From Solirubrobacterales bacterium (GTDB lineage Bacteria > Actinomycetota > Thermoleophilia > Solirubrobacterales > Solirubrobacteraceae), in contig DAIDME010000046.1 of the NCBI GenBank assembly GCA_027449125.1, positions 1 to 64,000 on the forward strand: 64,000 nt of DNA, given 5' to 3'. Position numbers and translations under genes: made by a program. Of this stretch, positions 29,938 through 39,335 are shown piece after piece. Positions within the stretch are counted from its first letter, which is position 1. Every line of letters starts with the position of its first letter. Under the pieces are notes generated by a model, which was given only the letters and a program-made list of their open reading frames with translations, made no database searches and had not been told where the DNA came from.

Positions 29938-30938
29938 GCGCCACCTACCGGATCGCGGTGCTCGGGGGTGGCCGGTCCTCCGAGCACGAGGTCTCATTGC
30001 AATCGGCGGCAGCCGTCGCCGCGGGCCTGAGCGAGGCGGGCCACGACGTGCTCTCGGTGGAGGTCACGCGCGACGGCGTCTGGCACGCCGCCGGCCGCGA
30101 GATCAGCCTGACCCCTGGGCGCGGCTGGCCGGGGGTGGATCTCGTCTTTCCGGTGCTGCACGGCCCGTTCGGCGAGGACGGCACCGTCCAGGGGCTGCTC
30201 GAGCTGCTCGGCGTCCCCTACGTCGGCTCCGGCGTGACCGCGAGCGCCATCTGCATGGACAAGGTCGGCTTCAAGCGCATGATGCAGAGCGCCGGTCTGC
30301 CACAGGTCGCCCACCGCGTGGTCAGGGCGGCCGACTGGGCGCTCGAGCGAAGCGCGGTGCTGGACGAGATCGCCGGGCTCGGGCTGCCGGTTTTCACCAA
30401 GCCGGCGCGGCTCGGCTCCTCGGTCGGGATCGGCCGCGTGCTGGCCAACGCCGATCTGCCGGCGGCGCTGGAGGAGGCGTTCGCGCACGACGGCACGGCG
30501 GTCGTCGAGGCGGCGGCCCGGGGGATCGAGGTCGAATGCGCGGTTCTGGGTAACGACGAGGCGGACGTCTCCGAGCCCGGCGAGATTCTGCTGGCGGCCG
30601 GCGAGTCGGGCTGGTACGACTACCACGCAAAGTACACGCCGGGCGCGATGCAGCTGATCGTTCCCGCGCGTATCTCCCCGCCGGCGCGCGCGCGGGTGCG
30701 CGAGCTGGCCGGGCGTGCCTTCGCGCTGGCGGGCTGTGCCGGACTGGCCCGCGCCGACTTCTTCGTGAACGGCGACGAGGTCCTGCTCAACGAGCTCAAC
30801 ACGATGCCGGGCTTCACCCAGACGAGCGTCTACGGCAAGCTGTTCGCGGCCTCGGGGATCGGCTACGCGGAGCTGCTCGACCGGCTCGTGGCGCTCGCGT
30901 TCGAGCGCCACGAGCGGCGCGCCCGGTACGTCTTCTAG
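29934..30938 (+). CDS. ddl: D-alanine--D-alanine ligase
   Basis: ATP-grasp enzyme that makes the D-Ala-D-Ala dipeptide for peptidoglycan precursors. It has 334 residues. The N-terminal GGGRSSEHEVSLQSA motif, the PVLHGPFGEDG loop, the KPARLGSSVGI ATP-grasp region and NELNTMPGFTQTS metal-binding end are all present. The start appears to be TTG within a TTGA overlap with the pknB stop, so ddl belongs to the same operon. Supply of the dipeptide is thus tied to SEDS/PBP and PknB genes. Confidence 0.94.
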   Translation: MSATYRIAVLGGGRSSEHEVSLQSAAAVAAGLSEAGHDVLSVEVTRDGVWHAAGREISLTPGRGWPGVDLVFPVLHGPFGEDGTVQGLLELLGVPYVGSGVTASAICMDKVGFKRMMQSAGLPQVAHRVVRAADWALERSAVLDEIAGLGLPVFTKPARLGSSVGIGRVLANADLPAALEEAFAHDGTAVVEAAARGIEVECAVLGNDEADVSEPGEILLAAGESGWYDYHAKYTPGAMQLIVPARISPPARARVRELAGRAFALAGCAGLARADFFVNGDEVLLNELNTMPGFTQTSVYGKLFAASGIGYAELLDRLVALAFERHERRARYVF

Positions 30939-30967
30939 CGCCTGCGGAGCCGGCGCCCGCGGAGCTC

Positions 30968-32470
30968 TCAGCGGTAGAGGTAGACCTCGTTGACCTCCGC
31001 GTACTCCCGGCTCGGCGGCAGGCGCGTGATCCACACCAGGTAGTACCGGAAGCGCCGGCCGCGCGTGTCCAGAGCGAAGCCCTGGAAGCGCTTCACGGTG
31101 ACCGTGCGCGTCAACCCGGTCCAGCCGCTGGCCGCGAAGCTGTTGGGGTCGGGCGTGCGGTCGGTCGCGTAGATCTTCGCCTGAAAGCCGGGCGTGGCGG
31201 TCGCCAGGCGCAGCGTCCGTGCCAGCGACGGCGCCGAGGTGTACACGTAGATGCCGACGCCGGGCTTGCCGAGCGTGCCGTCATAGTAGGTCTGGGTCGG
31301 CCAGCCGGTCGTCAGCTTCCCGTCGACCGCCAGGTCGGCGAGGCTGTTGTTCTGGGCCGGGCCGCCGGAGATGCTGTCGGGGTTGTAGGCGTTTGCGCAC
31401 GTGCGACAGAGCGCGATAGGTGTCGCGGCGGCCCGCTGGCCGCCGCGCCCCGGGCCGCGGTGGCCCGAGAGCACCAGGGCGGCCACGGCGGCCACGGCGA
31501 GCGCCAACACCGCTGCCGTGGCTGAGGCTGCTGCCCGTGGTCGCCGTGGACGCCGGGGCGGCGGTGGTTGTGGCGGTTGTGGCGGTTGTGGCAGGCCGCT
31601 CGTGGCGGGCGGTGACGGTGCGGTCGTGGCCCCGAGCCCGGGGCCGGCCTGGAGCGCGTGCTCCAGGCCCGCGACCATCGCCTCGGCGCTGGCGTAGCGG
31701 CTGGTCAGCTGCTTGGCGGTGGCCCTCGCCACCACCTCCGCCAGGGCGGGCGAGACCTCGGGCCGGAGCGAGCGGACGTCCGGCACCGATTCGCGGACGT
31801 GCTTCATCGCCACCGCCACCTGCGAGTCGCCGCGATGCGGCAGCTCCCCGGTCAGCATCTCATAGAGCACGACGCCCAGCGAATACAGGTCCGACTGGCC
31901 GTTCACGGGCCTGCCGAGCGCCTGTTCGGGCGACACGTAATCCGTCGTGCCGAGCACCCGTCCGTCCGCCGTCAGGCCCTCCTCCTCGAGCGTGCGGGCG
32001 ATCCCGAAGTCCGTCACCTTGGCCGTGCCCTCGTGGTCGATCAGCACGTTCTGCGGCTTGACGTCGCGATGGATCACGTGGTGCGCGTGGGCCGCGCCGA
32101 GCGCCCGGGCGATCGCGACCGCGTAGGCGGTCGCCTCGGCGACCTCGAGCCGGCCGCGCTGGCGGATGCGCTCCTTGAGCGTCTCGCCCTCGACGCACTC
32201 GAGCACGATGTAGGGGCGGCCGTCTTCCTCGTCCGCGTCGATCACCTGCACGACGTTCGGATGGGAGATCCGTGCCACGGCCCGCGCCTCACGGCGAAAG
32301 CGCTCGAGCTGCTGGGAGTCGCCGGCGACCTCCCTGTGCATCAGCTTGATCGCCACGAACCGCTCCAGCGTCTCGTCGTAGGCACGGTAGACGGCCGCCA
32401 TCCCGCCGGAGCCGATGCGCGACTGCAGCCGGTAGCGGGCGCTCAGCGTGGTTCCGAGGAGGCTGCTCAT
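30968..32470 (-). CDS. Ser/Thr protein kinase with discoidin-like outer domain
   Basis: 500-residue receptor kinase. The kinase domain (about 12-275) has GSGGMAAVY, HRDVKPQN and DFGIAR and looks active. A Pro-rich segment (about 285-312) and a transmembrane helix (about 315-340) follow. The outer 150 residues contain a TCANAYNPDSISG start, LAVDGKLTTGWPTQTYYDG and a final EVNEVYLYR, the pattern of an F5/8-type C (discoidin) carbohydrate-binding fold. It would sense a wall or surface glycan. It is the last gene in the minus-strand series dedA-uppP-purM-kinase and converges on ddl with a 29-bp gap. Confidence 0.9.
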   Translation of the reverse strand: MSSLLGTTLSARYRLQSRIGSGGMAAVYRAYDETLERFVAIKLMHREVAGDSQQLERFRREARAVARISHPNVVQVIDADEEDGRPYIVLECVEGETLKERIRQRGRLEVAEATAYAVAIARALGAAHAHHVIHRDVKPQNVLIDHEGTAKVTDFGIARTLEEEGLTADGRVLGTTDYVSPEQALGRPVNGQSDLYSLGVVLYEMLTGELPHRGDSQVAVAMKHVRESVPDVRSLRPEVSPALAEVVARATAKQLTSRYASAEAMVAGLEHALQAGPGLGATTAPSPPATSGLPQPPQPPQPPPPRRPRRPRAAASATAAVLALAVAAVAALVLSGHRGPGRGGQRAAATPIALCRTCANAYNPDSISGGPAQNNSLADLAVDGKLTTGWPTQTYYDGTLGKPGVGIYVYTSAPSLARTLRLATATPGFQAKIYATDRTPDPNSFAASGWTGLTRTVTVKRFQGFALDTRGRRFRYYLVWITRLPPSREYAEVNEVYLYR

Positions 32471-32523
32471 CTGCTGGGCCTATTGTGGAGCACCGCAGCC
32501 GATAAGCTGCCCGCTTCCGGCGC

Positions 32524-33618
32524 TCAGTAACGCGTCAACCGGTCGCTGCCGGCGAGCGCCCCGATACGCATGCCGGGCAGCTCGACGACATCCGCTTCCG
32601 CGGTCACCTCGCCGATCACCGCGCTGCCCGGGTGAAAACGCTCGAGGAGCTCGACGGCGCGCGGCGCCTGGTCGGCCGCCACCATGGCCACAAAACCGCA
32701 CCCCATGTTGAAAACCTCCCACATCTCCGGCGCGCTGACCTCGCCGAGCGTGGCGATCAGCTCGAAGACTGGCGGCGAAGGCAGCGGCGAGCTGATCCTG
32801 TAGCCGACCCCTGAGCCGATCCGCCGCAGGTTCAGCAGGCCACCACCGGTGATGTGCGCCAGGCCGTGGACTGCAACCTCGCTTGCAAGCAGCGCGAGGA
32901 CCCCGCGCACGTAGATCACCGTCGGCTCGAGCAGCGCGTCGGCGACCGTCTGGCCCGCGAGCATGTCGGGCCGCTGGTCGAGCGACAGCTGGCCGTCGTC
33001 GAGCAGCGCGCGGCGGGCGAGCGTCAGCCCGTTTGAGTGCACGCCCGAGGCGGGCAGCCCGATCATCACGTCGCCCGGCATCACGGCGCTGCCGTCGATC
33101 AGCCGGTCGAGGCTCACCACCCCGAACGCCGAGCCGACCAGGTCGAAGCCGTACGGCGACGGGTGGCCGCGCAGCACCTCAGGCACCTGGCAGACCTCGC
33201 CGCCGGGGACCTCCACGCCTGCCTGCGAGGCGCCGACGGCGAGTCCGCGCCCGATCGCCTCGAGCAGCTCGGGCTCGGCGCGCTCGACCGCGATGTAGTC
33301 GAGCAGGGCGAGTGGCTGGGCGCCGACGCAGATCAGGTCGTTGACGTTCATCGCCACGCAGTCGATCCCGATCGTGTCGAAGCGCCGCGCCTGCTCTGCC
33401 ACGATCACCTTCGAGCCGACGCTGTCGGTCGCCAGGGCGATCCCGACGTTCGCCGCCAGCACGCCGGGCAGGCGCAGCACGCTCGCGTAGTGGCCCGGCA
33501 GCGCGAGCGCCAGGCGCTCGCGCCCCGTCTCGATCTGCGCCAGCGCGGCCACGATCGCGGCCACGCCCCGGTCAGCCTCGTGCGTGTCAACTCCCGCTGC
33601 TGCGTAGGCGTCGCTCAT
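32524..33618 (-). CDS. purM: Phosphoribosylformylglycinamidine cyclo-ligase
   Basis: Closes the imidazole ring in purine synthesis (FGAM to AIR, ATP-dependent). It has 364 residues from ATG 33618. Recognisable PurM parts are YAAAGVDTHEADR at the start, ATDSVGSKV, the CVAMNVNDL dimer loop, GLPASGVHSNGLTLAR and AHITGGGL. Two upstream start codons add four or six residues; I preferred the Met directly before the conserved SDAYAAAGV. It sits alone among envelope genes, with no other pur gene in the window. Confidence 0.95.
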   Translation of the reverse strand: MSDAYAAAGVDTHEADRGVAAIVAALAQIETGRERLALALPGHYASVLRLPGVLAANVGIALATDSVGSKVIVAEQARRFDTIGIDCVAMNVNDLICVGAQPLALLDYIAVERAEPELLEAIGRGLAVGASQAGVEVPGGEVCQVPEVLRGHPSPYGFDLVGSAFGVVSLDRLIDGSAVMPGDVMIGLPASGVHSNGLTLARRALLDDGQLSLDQRPDMLAGQTVADALLEPTVIYVRGVLALLASEVAVHGLAHITGGGLLNLRRIGSGVGYRISSPLPSPPVFELIATLGEVSAPEMWEVFNMGCGFVAMVAADQAPRAVELLERFHPGSAVIGEVTAEADVVELPGMRIGALAGSDRLTRY

Positions 33619-33655
33619 CTGGCCCGGCATTCTCACAGGTCAGGCCCGGCGGCAG

Positions 33656-34498
33656 TCATCTCTGGACGGATCGGCCACGCCGGTGGGCGCGCCAGAGTCG
33701 CCTCACGGCTACCGACCCGAGCGCCACGCGATAGGCGGCGAATGGCGCCAGCGAACGGTCCCGCTCGACCAGGCCGATCAGCGGCGCCGAGGCCAGCGTC
33801 GAGCCGAAGGCAGCCGCCGCGCCGAGCGCGAGCGCCGGTGCGGAGCCGGCCGGCACGCCGCGCTGGCCGAGCCGCAACAGCTTCAGCGCGGTGGCGCCGC
33901 CGATCACGGGCAGCGCCACGTGGCGCGAGAGCCGCTCGGCGTCGGGCCGCGCGAAGCGGCGCAGGCGCGCGGCCGTCAGGGTCGCGCCGTTGCGTGAGAC
34001 CCCGGGAAACAGGGCGCAGGCCTGCGCGACGCCGAGCCACCAGCCGTCGGCGGGCGCCGCGTCGGCGAAGCCGCGCTCCCGCGGGGACCGGGCATCCGCC
34101 CAGGCCAGCACCAGCCCGCCCGCGATCAGCCCCACAGCGATCGTCGGCGGCCGCCCGAGGTGGCGCTCGATCGGCCGCTCGAGCGCGAAGCCCGCCACCA
34201 CCGGCGGCAGCAGCGAGAGCGCGACCACGGCTGCCGAGCGCAGGTCCAGCTCGGTCAGCGCCTCGTGCACCTCCGCGCGCAGCACCAGCAGCAGCGCCGC
34301 GGCCGTCCCGGCGTGCAGCGCGACCTCGAAGGCCTTGCGCAGCTCGGGGTCGGAGGAGACGCCGTCAGAGCCGAAGAGCCACGGGACCAGCTCGACGTGG
34401 CCCGAGGAGGAGATCGGCAGGAGCTCCGCGGGGCCGTGCATCAGCCCCAGCGCGAGCGCGCGGCCAAGCCGCGCGCCGCCGGCCTCAGCGGCCGCCAA
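33656..34498 (-). CDS. uppP: UppP-type undecaprenyl-diphosphatase
   Basis: BacA-family membrane phosphatase that recycles undecaprenyl diphosphate to the monophosphate lipid carrier; overproduction gives bacitracin resistance in other bacteria. It has 280 residues and about eight hydrophobic segments. Both catalytic motifs are present: GPAELLPISSSGH (about 21-33) and PGVSRNGAT (family form PGxSRSG; here Asn replaces Ser). Its first 14 bp overlap the end of the dedA gene, so the two are probably translated together. Confidence 0.92.
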   Translation of the reverse strand: MAAAEAGGARLGRALALGLMHGPAELLPISSSGHVELVPWLFGSDGVSSDPELRKAFEVALHAGTAAALLLVLRAEVHEALTELDLRSAAVVALSLLPPVVAGFALERPIERHLGRPPTIAVGLIAGGLVLAWADARSPRERGFADAAPADGWWLGVAQACALFPGVSRNGATLTAARLRRFARPDAERLSRHVALPVIGGATALKLLRLGQRGVPAGSAPALALGAAAAFGSTLASAPLIGLVERDRSLAPFAAYRVALGSVAVRRLWRAHRRGRSVQR

Positions 34499-35138
34499 GG
34501 TAGATGCCGGGCCCGCGCTGGCGCCGGTTGCGGACCAGCCGCAACAACCACCACGCGAGCGCCACCACGATCAGCGCGACGACCGCGTAATCGACGTAGT
34601 CGAGGTGGTTCTTCCACTGCGTCCACTGGTGCCCGACCGCCTGGCCGACGAGCGCGAGCGCGGTGATCCAGACCGCCGAGCCGAGCGTCGCCATCGCCAC
34701 GAAGCGCCAGTAGGACATCTTCACGATTCCGGCCGCATACGGCGGCGCCGAGCGGAACACCGGGATGCAGCGCGAGACCGCCACCGACGGCGAGCCGTAG
34801 CGCTCGAACCAACGGTGCGCCTGGTCGATCCGGCGCTCGTCGATGTGGATCGGGCTGCCGCGCCGGGAGAGCGCCTCGTGCAGCCCGAAGTAGCCGATCG
34901 CGTAGCAGACGCTGGCGCCGATCACGTCACCGGCGACGCCGAAGATGATGATCCCGAGCAGCGTCATGTGGTGCTGGTCGACGTTGAATCCGGCAAACAG
35001 CATCGTCGCCTCGGTGCCGGGCACGATCACGACCTGGGACATGACAATCATGAGCGTGACGCCGATCAACCCCAGGTCGTTGACGACGTGCGTGGCGAAT
35101 GTCACGAGCGCAGCCGTGACCGAAGCTTCTGTGAGCAC
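34485..35138 (-). CDS. DedA-family membrane protein
   Basis: Integral membrane protein of the DedA/SNARE-associated family, some members of which flip undecaprenyl phosphate back across the membrane. From GTG 35138 it has 217 residues. Motifs seen are the re-entrant VVIVPGTEATMLFAG loop, GDVIGASVCYAIGYFGL, ERYGSPSVAVSRCIPVFRSAPPYAAGI with the conserved Arg/Pro positions, and two C-terminal helices. The frame is open 23 codons upstream, but that would run into the leader of the divergent aminotransferase gene. Overlap with uppP makes a lipid-carrier recycling role attractive. Confidence 0.88.
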   Translation of the reverse strand: MLTEASVTAALVTFATHVVNDLGLIGVTLMIVMSQVVIVPGTEATMLFAGFNVDQHHMTLLGIIIFGVAGDVIGASVCYAIGYFGLHEALSRRGSPIHIDERRIDQAHRWFERYGSPSVAVSRCIPVFRSAPPYAAGIVKMSYWRFVAMATLGSAVWITALALVGQAVGHQWTQWKNHLDYVDYAVVALIVVALAWWLLRLVRNRRQRGPGIYLGGR

Positions 35139-35194
35139 GGCTTCGAGTGTACGGTTGTGGCCCGTCCTTGTCTGTAATCCTAGAGTCGGAACCG

Positions 35195-36289
35195 ATGCCT
35201 GTACCACTGTTTGACACGAAAACCCCGCTCGCGCCGCTGCGCGAGACGATCCTCGAGCGCGTCGCTGCCGCGATCGACGCCGGGCGCTTCATCCTCGGGC
35301 CGGAGGTTGCGGCCTTCGAGCAGGAACTTGCGGCCTACGTCGGCGTCAGCCATGCGGTTGGTGTCGGCAACGGCACCGACGCGCTCACGATCGCCGCGCG
35401 GGCGCTTGGTGTGCAGGCCGGCGATGAGGTCGTGGTCCCGTCCTTCACCTTCTACGCCACCGCCGAGGCGATCGCGGCGATCGGTGCCACGCCGGTGTTC
35501 TGCGACATCGACCATGACACGCGCAACATCACCGCCGAGACGGTGCGCCCGGCGCTCACCCCGCGCACCCGGGCGATCGTCGCGGTGGACCTGTTCGGGA
35601 TGCCGGCCGAGATCCCGGCGATCCGCGATGCCTTCGGGCTGCCCGTGATCGAGGACGCCGCCCAAGCGCTCGGGGCGTCGCTGGACGGTGTCAGGGCGGG
35701 CGCGCTCGGCGACGTCGCGACCTTCTCCTTCTACCCCTCCAAGAACCTCGGGGCCTTTGGCGACGGGGGCGCGATCACCACCGACGACGGCGAGCTGGCC
35801 GAGCGGGTGCGCGCCCTGCGCTTCCACGGCTCACGGGACAAGCAGAACTTCGAGTACGTCGGCTACAACTCGCGGCTGGACGAGCTGCAGGCGGCGATCC
35901 TGCGGGTGCTGCTACCCCAGATCGACGCCTGGTGCGACGGGCGCCGCGCCGGCGTGCAGGCCTACATCGACGCCGGTCTCGCTGAGCACCTGACTCTGGG
36001 TGGCGCCCCGCTGGGCGCCACCCCCGCCTGGCATCTCTACGTCGCCACCCACCCGCAGGCGGACGCCAAGCTCGAGCTGCTCGCCGCCGCCGGCGTGCAG
36101 GCCCGGGGCTACTACCGCCTGCCGCTGCACCGCCAGCCGGCGATGGCGCCGTATCTGGCCGCGGGCGGGGGCGCGCCGGAGCTGCCGGTGACCGACGAGC
36201 TCGCCAGGACCAACGTGGCGCTGCCGATCAGCCCGGTGTTCACGCGCGAGCAGGCGGACGAGGTGGTGGCGGCGCTCGCCGCCGGGTGA
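35195..36289 (+). CDS. DegT/DnrJ/EryC1 sugar aminotransferase (PglE-like)
   Basis: PLP enzyme that aminates keto-sugar nucleotides. It has 364 residues from ATG 35195. GNGTDAL and the PSFTFYAT block mark the fold; the PLP Schiff-base Lys is Lys183 in YPSKNLGAFGDGG, followed by YNSRLDELQAAILRVLL. With the dehydratase, phosphoglycosyl transferase and acetyltransferase downstream, the best guess is the UDP-4-keto to UDP-4-amino sugar step. It overlaps the next gene by four bases (GTGA). It starts the glycan locus, divergent from dedA. Confidence 0.92.
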   Translation: MPVPLFDTKTPLAPLRETILERVAAAIDAGRFILGPEVAAFEQELAAYVGVSHAVGVGNGTDALTIAARALGVQAGDEVVVPSFTFYATAEAIAAIGATPVFCDIDHDTRNITAETVRPALTPRTRAIVAVDLFGMPAEIPAIRDAFGLPVIEDAAQALGASLDGVRAGALGDVATFSFYPSKNLGAFGDGGAITTDDGELAERVRALRFHGSRDKQNFEYVGYNSRLDELQAAILRVLLPQIDAWCDGRRAGVQAYIDAGLAEHLTLGGAPLGATPAWHLYVATHPQADAKLELLAAAGVQARGYYRLPLHRQPAMAPYLAAGGGAPELPVTDELARTNVALPISPVFTREQADEVVAALAAG

Positions 36290-37332
36290 GCTCGTCGGGC
36301 CGGGGGCGCGGGGGATTTAGCTTGAGAGTCTGGGTCGACCTCACCAACTCCCCGCACGTGCTGGTGCTGGCGCCGGTGATCCGGCGGCTGGAGCGCCGGG
36401 GCCACGAGGTTCAGGTCACCGCGCGTGACTTCGCGCAGACGCTCGAGCTCTGCGAGCGGCTGGGGCTCGGGTACTACCGCATCGGCCACCACCGCGGCGC
36501 CGCGCTCTTCGACAAGGCGCGTGGGCTGGCCGGGCGTTCGGCGGCGCTCGTGCGCTTCGCCGCCCGGCGCCACTTCGACCTGGCGATCGGTCATGGCTCG
36601 AACGACATAACCGTCGCCGCGCGGGCGCTGGGGATCCCTTGCGCGACGATGTTCGACTACGAGTGGGCCACCGTCCAGCACAACGTCAACTGCCGCCTCG
36701 CGCAGTCGGTCGTGGTGCCCGAGCTGATCCCGGCGCAGCGCCTGGAGCGGTACGGCGCCGCCGGCAAGCTGCGCCGCTACCCGGGGCTCAAGGAGGAGTA
36801 CTACCTCTACGACTTCGCGCCCGACGCCGGCGTGCTCGCGGAGCTCGGCCTGGACGCGAGTGCGCCGATCGCCGTCGTGCGCACGCCTCCGGCCGTCTCG
36901 CTCTATCACCGCTTCGAGAATGACCTCTTCGGCCAGGTGCTGGAGCGGCTACGCGGCACCCAGACGGTGGTGCTGCCGCGCACGCCGGAGCAGCGCTCAG
37001 AGCTTCTGCGCGGCGGCGGCTTCGTGGTGCCCGAGCACGCGATCGACGCGCAGTCACTGATCGCCCACGCCGACCTGGTCGTCTCAGCGGGAGGCACGAT
37101 GAACCGCGAAGCGGTCGCGCTCGGCACGCCTGTCTACACCGTCTTTGAGGGCCGGCTCGGGGCGGTCGACGAGCACCTGATCGCGGAGGGGCGCCTGCGC
37201 CGCCTGCAGCGCGCCGACCAGATCGAGCTGGTCAAGCGCGACCCCGGCCAGCGCGGCCTGCAGCGGATCCGCCGCAACCCGCGTCTGCTGGCCGAGTTGC
37301 TCTGCTCGCCGGTGCCAATTACCTGCGCTTAG
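36286..37332 (+). CDS. DUF354 family protein (glycosyltransferase-like)
   Basis: 348-residue protein of the DUF354 family, which has the two-domain GT-B/UDP-GlcNAc 2-epimerase-like fold. Seen are the N-terminal VWVDLTNSPHVLVLAPVIRRLERRGHEV, the internal GSNDITVAARALGIP and MFDYEW, and the C-terminal sugar-nucleotide-site-like LVVSAGGTMNREAVALGTPVYT. Members occur in surface polysaccharide loci, but reaction and substrate are not established. The start is GTG at 36286, overlapping the aminotransferase stop; a TTG at 36322, just before the conserved LRVWVDL, is an alternative. Confidence 0.82.
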   Translation: MSSSGRGRGGFSLRVWVDLTNSPHVLVLAPVIRRLERRGHEVQVTARDFAQTLELCERLGLGYYRIGHHRGAALFDKARGLAGRSAALVRFAARRHFDLAIGHGSNDITVAARALGIPCATMFDYEWATVQHNVNCRLAQSVVVPELIPAQRLERYGAAGKLRRYPGLKEEYYLYDFAPDAGVLAELGLDASAPIAVVRTPPAVSLYHRFENDLFGQVLERLRGTQTVVLPRTPEQRSELLRGGGFVVPEHAIDAQSLIAHADLVVSAGGTMNREAVALGTPVYTVFEGRLGAVDEHLIAEGRLRRLQRADQIELVKRDPGQRGLQRIRRNPRLLAELLCSPVPITCA

Positions 37333-37358
37333 GGGTTGCGCTAATAGAATCGACCGCG

Positions 37359-39320
37359 ATGAGCCGACGGTTTCGGTCCGCGGCCTTGCCCGTGCACAGG
37401 CACTCGTTGCCGCAGTTCGTGCTCGACGGCTTACTGGTCGCCTTCGCCTACGTGCTTGCCTTCTGGCTGCGCTTCGACGGCCTGCCGGGCCAGCGCGCCG
37501 ACGCCAAGTACGTGCGGCTGCTTCCGCACACGGTCTGGTGGGTGGTGCCGCTGACGCTGATCGTGCTGGCGGGCTTCGGCCTGTACGAGCGGCTGTGGAC
37601 CTACATCGGGCAGCGTGACTTCGAGCAGCTCGTCAAGGGCGCCTGCGTGGCGGCGGTCCTGGTGGTCGGGGCGATCGCCCTGACCCACCCGGTGACCGCG
37701 CCCGGCAAGCACGGCTTCCGCACCGGCGTGCCGCTGCCCGCGAGCGTGGCCGTGCTCTTCCTGCTGCTGACGCTCGCGCTGCTCGGCGGCGTGCGCTTCG
37801 TCACCCGCCTGGTGACTGACGGCCGGATCCGCAACCTGCGCGTCGCCAAGGGCACGCGCGACGTGCTGATCGTCGGCGCCGGCGAGGGCGGCCGGCTGGT
37901 CGTGCGCGAGCTGATGCGCAACCCGGATCTGCACATGCGGCCGGTCGGCTTCATCGACGACGACCCGCGCAAGCGACGGCTCAAGGACGAGTACGGCCTG
38001 CGGGTGCTGGGCACGACCGCCCAGACCGACTTTGCGCGCGTGCTCGACGAGGTCGAGCCCGATGAGGTGGTGATCGCGATCCCCTCCGCCCCCGGCACGG
38101 TGCGCGCCGCGGTCGTGGGCGCCTGCCGCCAGCGCGGGATCCCGGTTCGCACGACTCCGACCGTGTTCGAGCTGCTGCAGGACGGGGCCGGCCAGCTGCG
38201 CGTCACCCGGCAGCTGCGCGAGGTGCGGGTCGAGGACATCCTCGGCCGCGAGCCGGTGCACATGGAGCTGGAGCGCGTCGGCGCCTACCTGCGCGGCAAG
38301 GTGGTGATGGTGACCGGCGCCGGCGGCTCGATCGGCTCCGAGCTCTGCCGCCAGATCGCGCGCGTCGGCCCGCGCAAGCTGGTGCTGGTGGACCACGCCG
38401 AGGACAACCTATTTGAGATCGCACGCGAGCTCACCGAGGACCGCCACATCAACGTGACCGTGCCGGTGCTGGCCGACTGCAAGGAGGACGAGCGCATGCG
38501 CGAGGTGCTCGCCGAGCATCGGCCCGCGGTGATCTTCCACGCCGCCGCCTACAAGCACGTGGCGATGATGGAGGCCAATCCGGTCGAGGCGGTGCGCAAC
38601 AACGCCCTGGCGACGCTTCTGATCGCGCGTCTGGCGGGGGAGCTCGAGGTCGAGACCTTCGTGCTGATCTCGACCGACAAGGCGGTGATGCCGGCGACCG
38701 TGATGGGAGCCTCCAAGGCGCTCGCCGAATGGGCGGTGGAGGCGGAGGCCGCGCGCCACCCGCGGACGCGCTACACGACCGTGCGCTTCGGCAACGTGCT
38801 CGGCTCGTCGGGCTCGGTGGTGCCGATCTTCCGCCGGCAGATCGCCGCCGGCGGCCCGGTGACCGTGACCGACGAGCGCATGACGCGCTACTTCATGACG
38901 GTTCCGGAGGCGGTGCAGCTCGTGATCCGCTCCGGATCGCTCTCGGAGCGCAGCGGCGAGGTGTTCGTGCTCGACATGGGCGAGCCGATGAAGATCGTCA
39001 CGCTGGCCGAGACGATGATCAGGCTCTCCGGGCTCGAGCCGGGTCGTGACATCGCCATCGACATCATCGGTGCGCGTCCCGGAGAGAAGTTTGACGAGGT
39101 CCTCTTCAACCCGTACGAACGGCCTCAACCAACCGCCGCCCAGAAGATCATCAGGGCCCACCGCGCGCCGCTTCACCCGGCCTGGGTGAAGGAGACCTTC
39201 GACCAGATCAACCTGCTCGTGCTCGAGGGTGACGCCGCCGCCCTGGCGGAGCACGTGTCCAAGCTCGACGCCCAGCGAGCCGAGCTGGCGGCGATGCCGG
39301 TGACGCAGGCTCCGTCGTAG
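37359..39320 (+). CDS. Membrane-anchored nucleoside-diphosphate-sugar 4,6-dehydratase (CapD/PglF type)
   Basis: 653-residue protein. The N-terminus has about four membrane helices (about 18-150). A first Rossmann-like region follows (GAGEGGRLVVREL, about 170-183), then the catalytic short-chain dehydrogenase domain with GAGGSIGSELC near 318-328. The usual Tyr-x3-Lys is Met449-x3-Lys453 (VMGASK), exactly the substitution seen in PglF/FlaA1-type 4,6-dehydratases. Likely makes the UDP-4-keto-6-deoxy sugar used by the aminotransferase upstream. Same strand and close spacing with neighbours. Confidence 0.93.
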   Translation: MSRRFRSAALPVHRHSLPQFVLDGLLVAFAYVLAFWLRFDGLPGQRADAKYVRLLPHTVWWVVPLTLIVLAGFGLYERLWTYIGQRDFEQLVKGACVAAVLVVGAIALTHPVTAPGKHGFRTGVPLPASVAVLFLLLTLALLGGVRFVTRLVTDGRIRNLRVAKGTRDVLIVGAGEGGRLVVRELMRNPDLHMRPVGFIDDDPRKRRLKDEYGLRVLGTTAQTDFARVLDEVEPDEVVIAIPSAPGTVRAAVVGACRQRGIPVRTTPTVFELLQDGAGQLRVTRQLREVRVEDILGREPVHMELERVGAYLRGKVVMVTGAGGSIGSELCRQIARVGPRKLVLVDHAEDNLFEIARELTEDRHINVTVPVLADCKEDERMREVLAEHRPAVIFHAAAYKHVAMMEANPVEAVRNNALATLLIARLAGELEVETFVLISTDKAVMPATVMGASKALAEWAVEAEAARHPRTRYTTVRFGNVLGSSGSVVPIFRRQIAAGGPVTVTDERMTRYFMTVPEAVQLVIRSGSLSERSGEVFVLDMGEPMKIVTLAETMIRLSGLEPGRDIAIDIIGARPGEKFDEVLFNPYERPQPTAAQKIIRAHRAPLHPAWVKETFDQINLLVLEGDAAALAEHVSKLDAQRAELAAMPVTQAPS

Positions 39321-39335
39321 ACTGGCCTCCTTTAG

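Noticed and set aside
32883-32892. Palindrome GCTTGCAAGC inside purM
   Set aside because: Ten bases only, inside a coding region; expected by chance.
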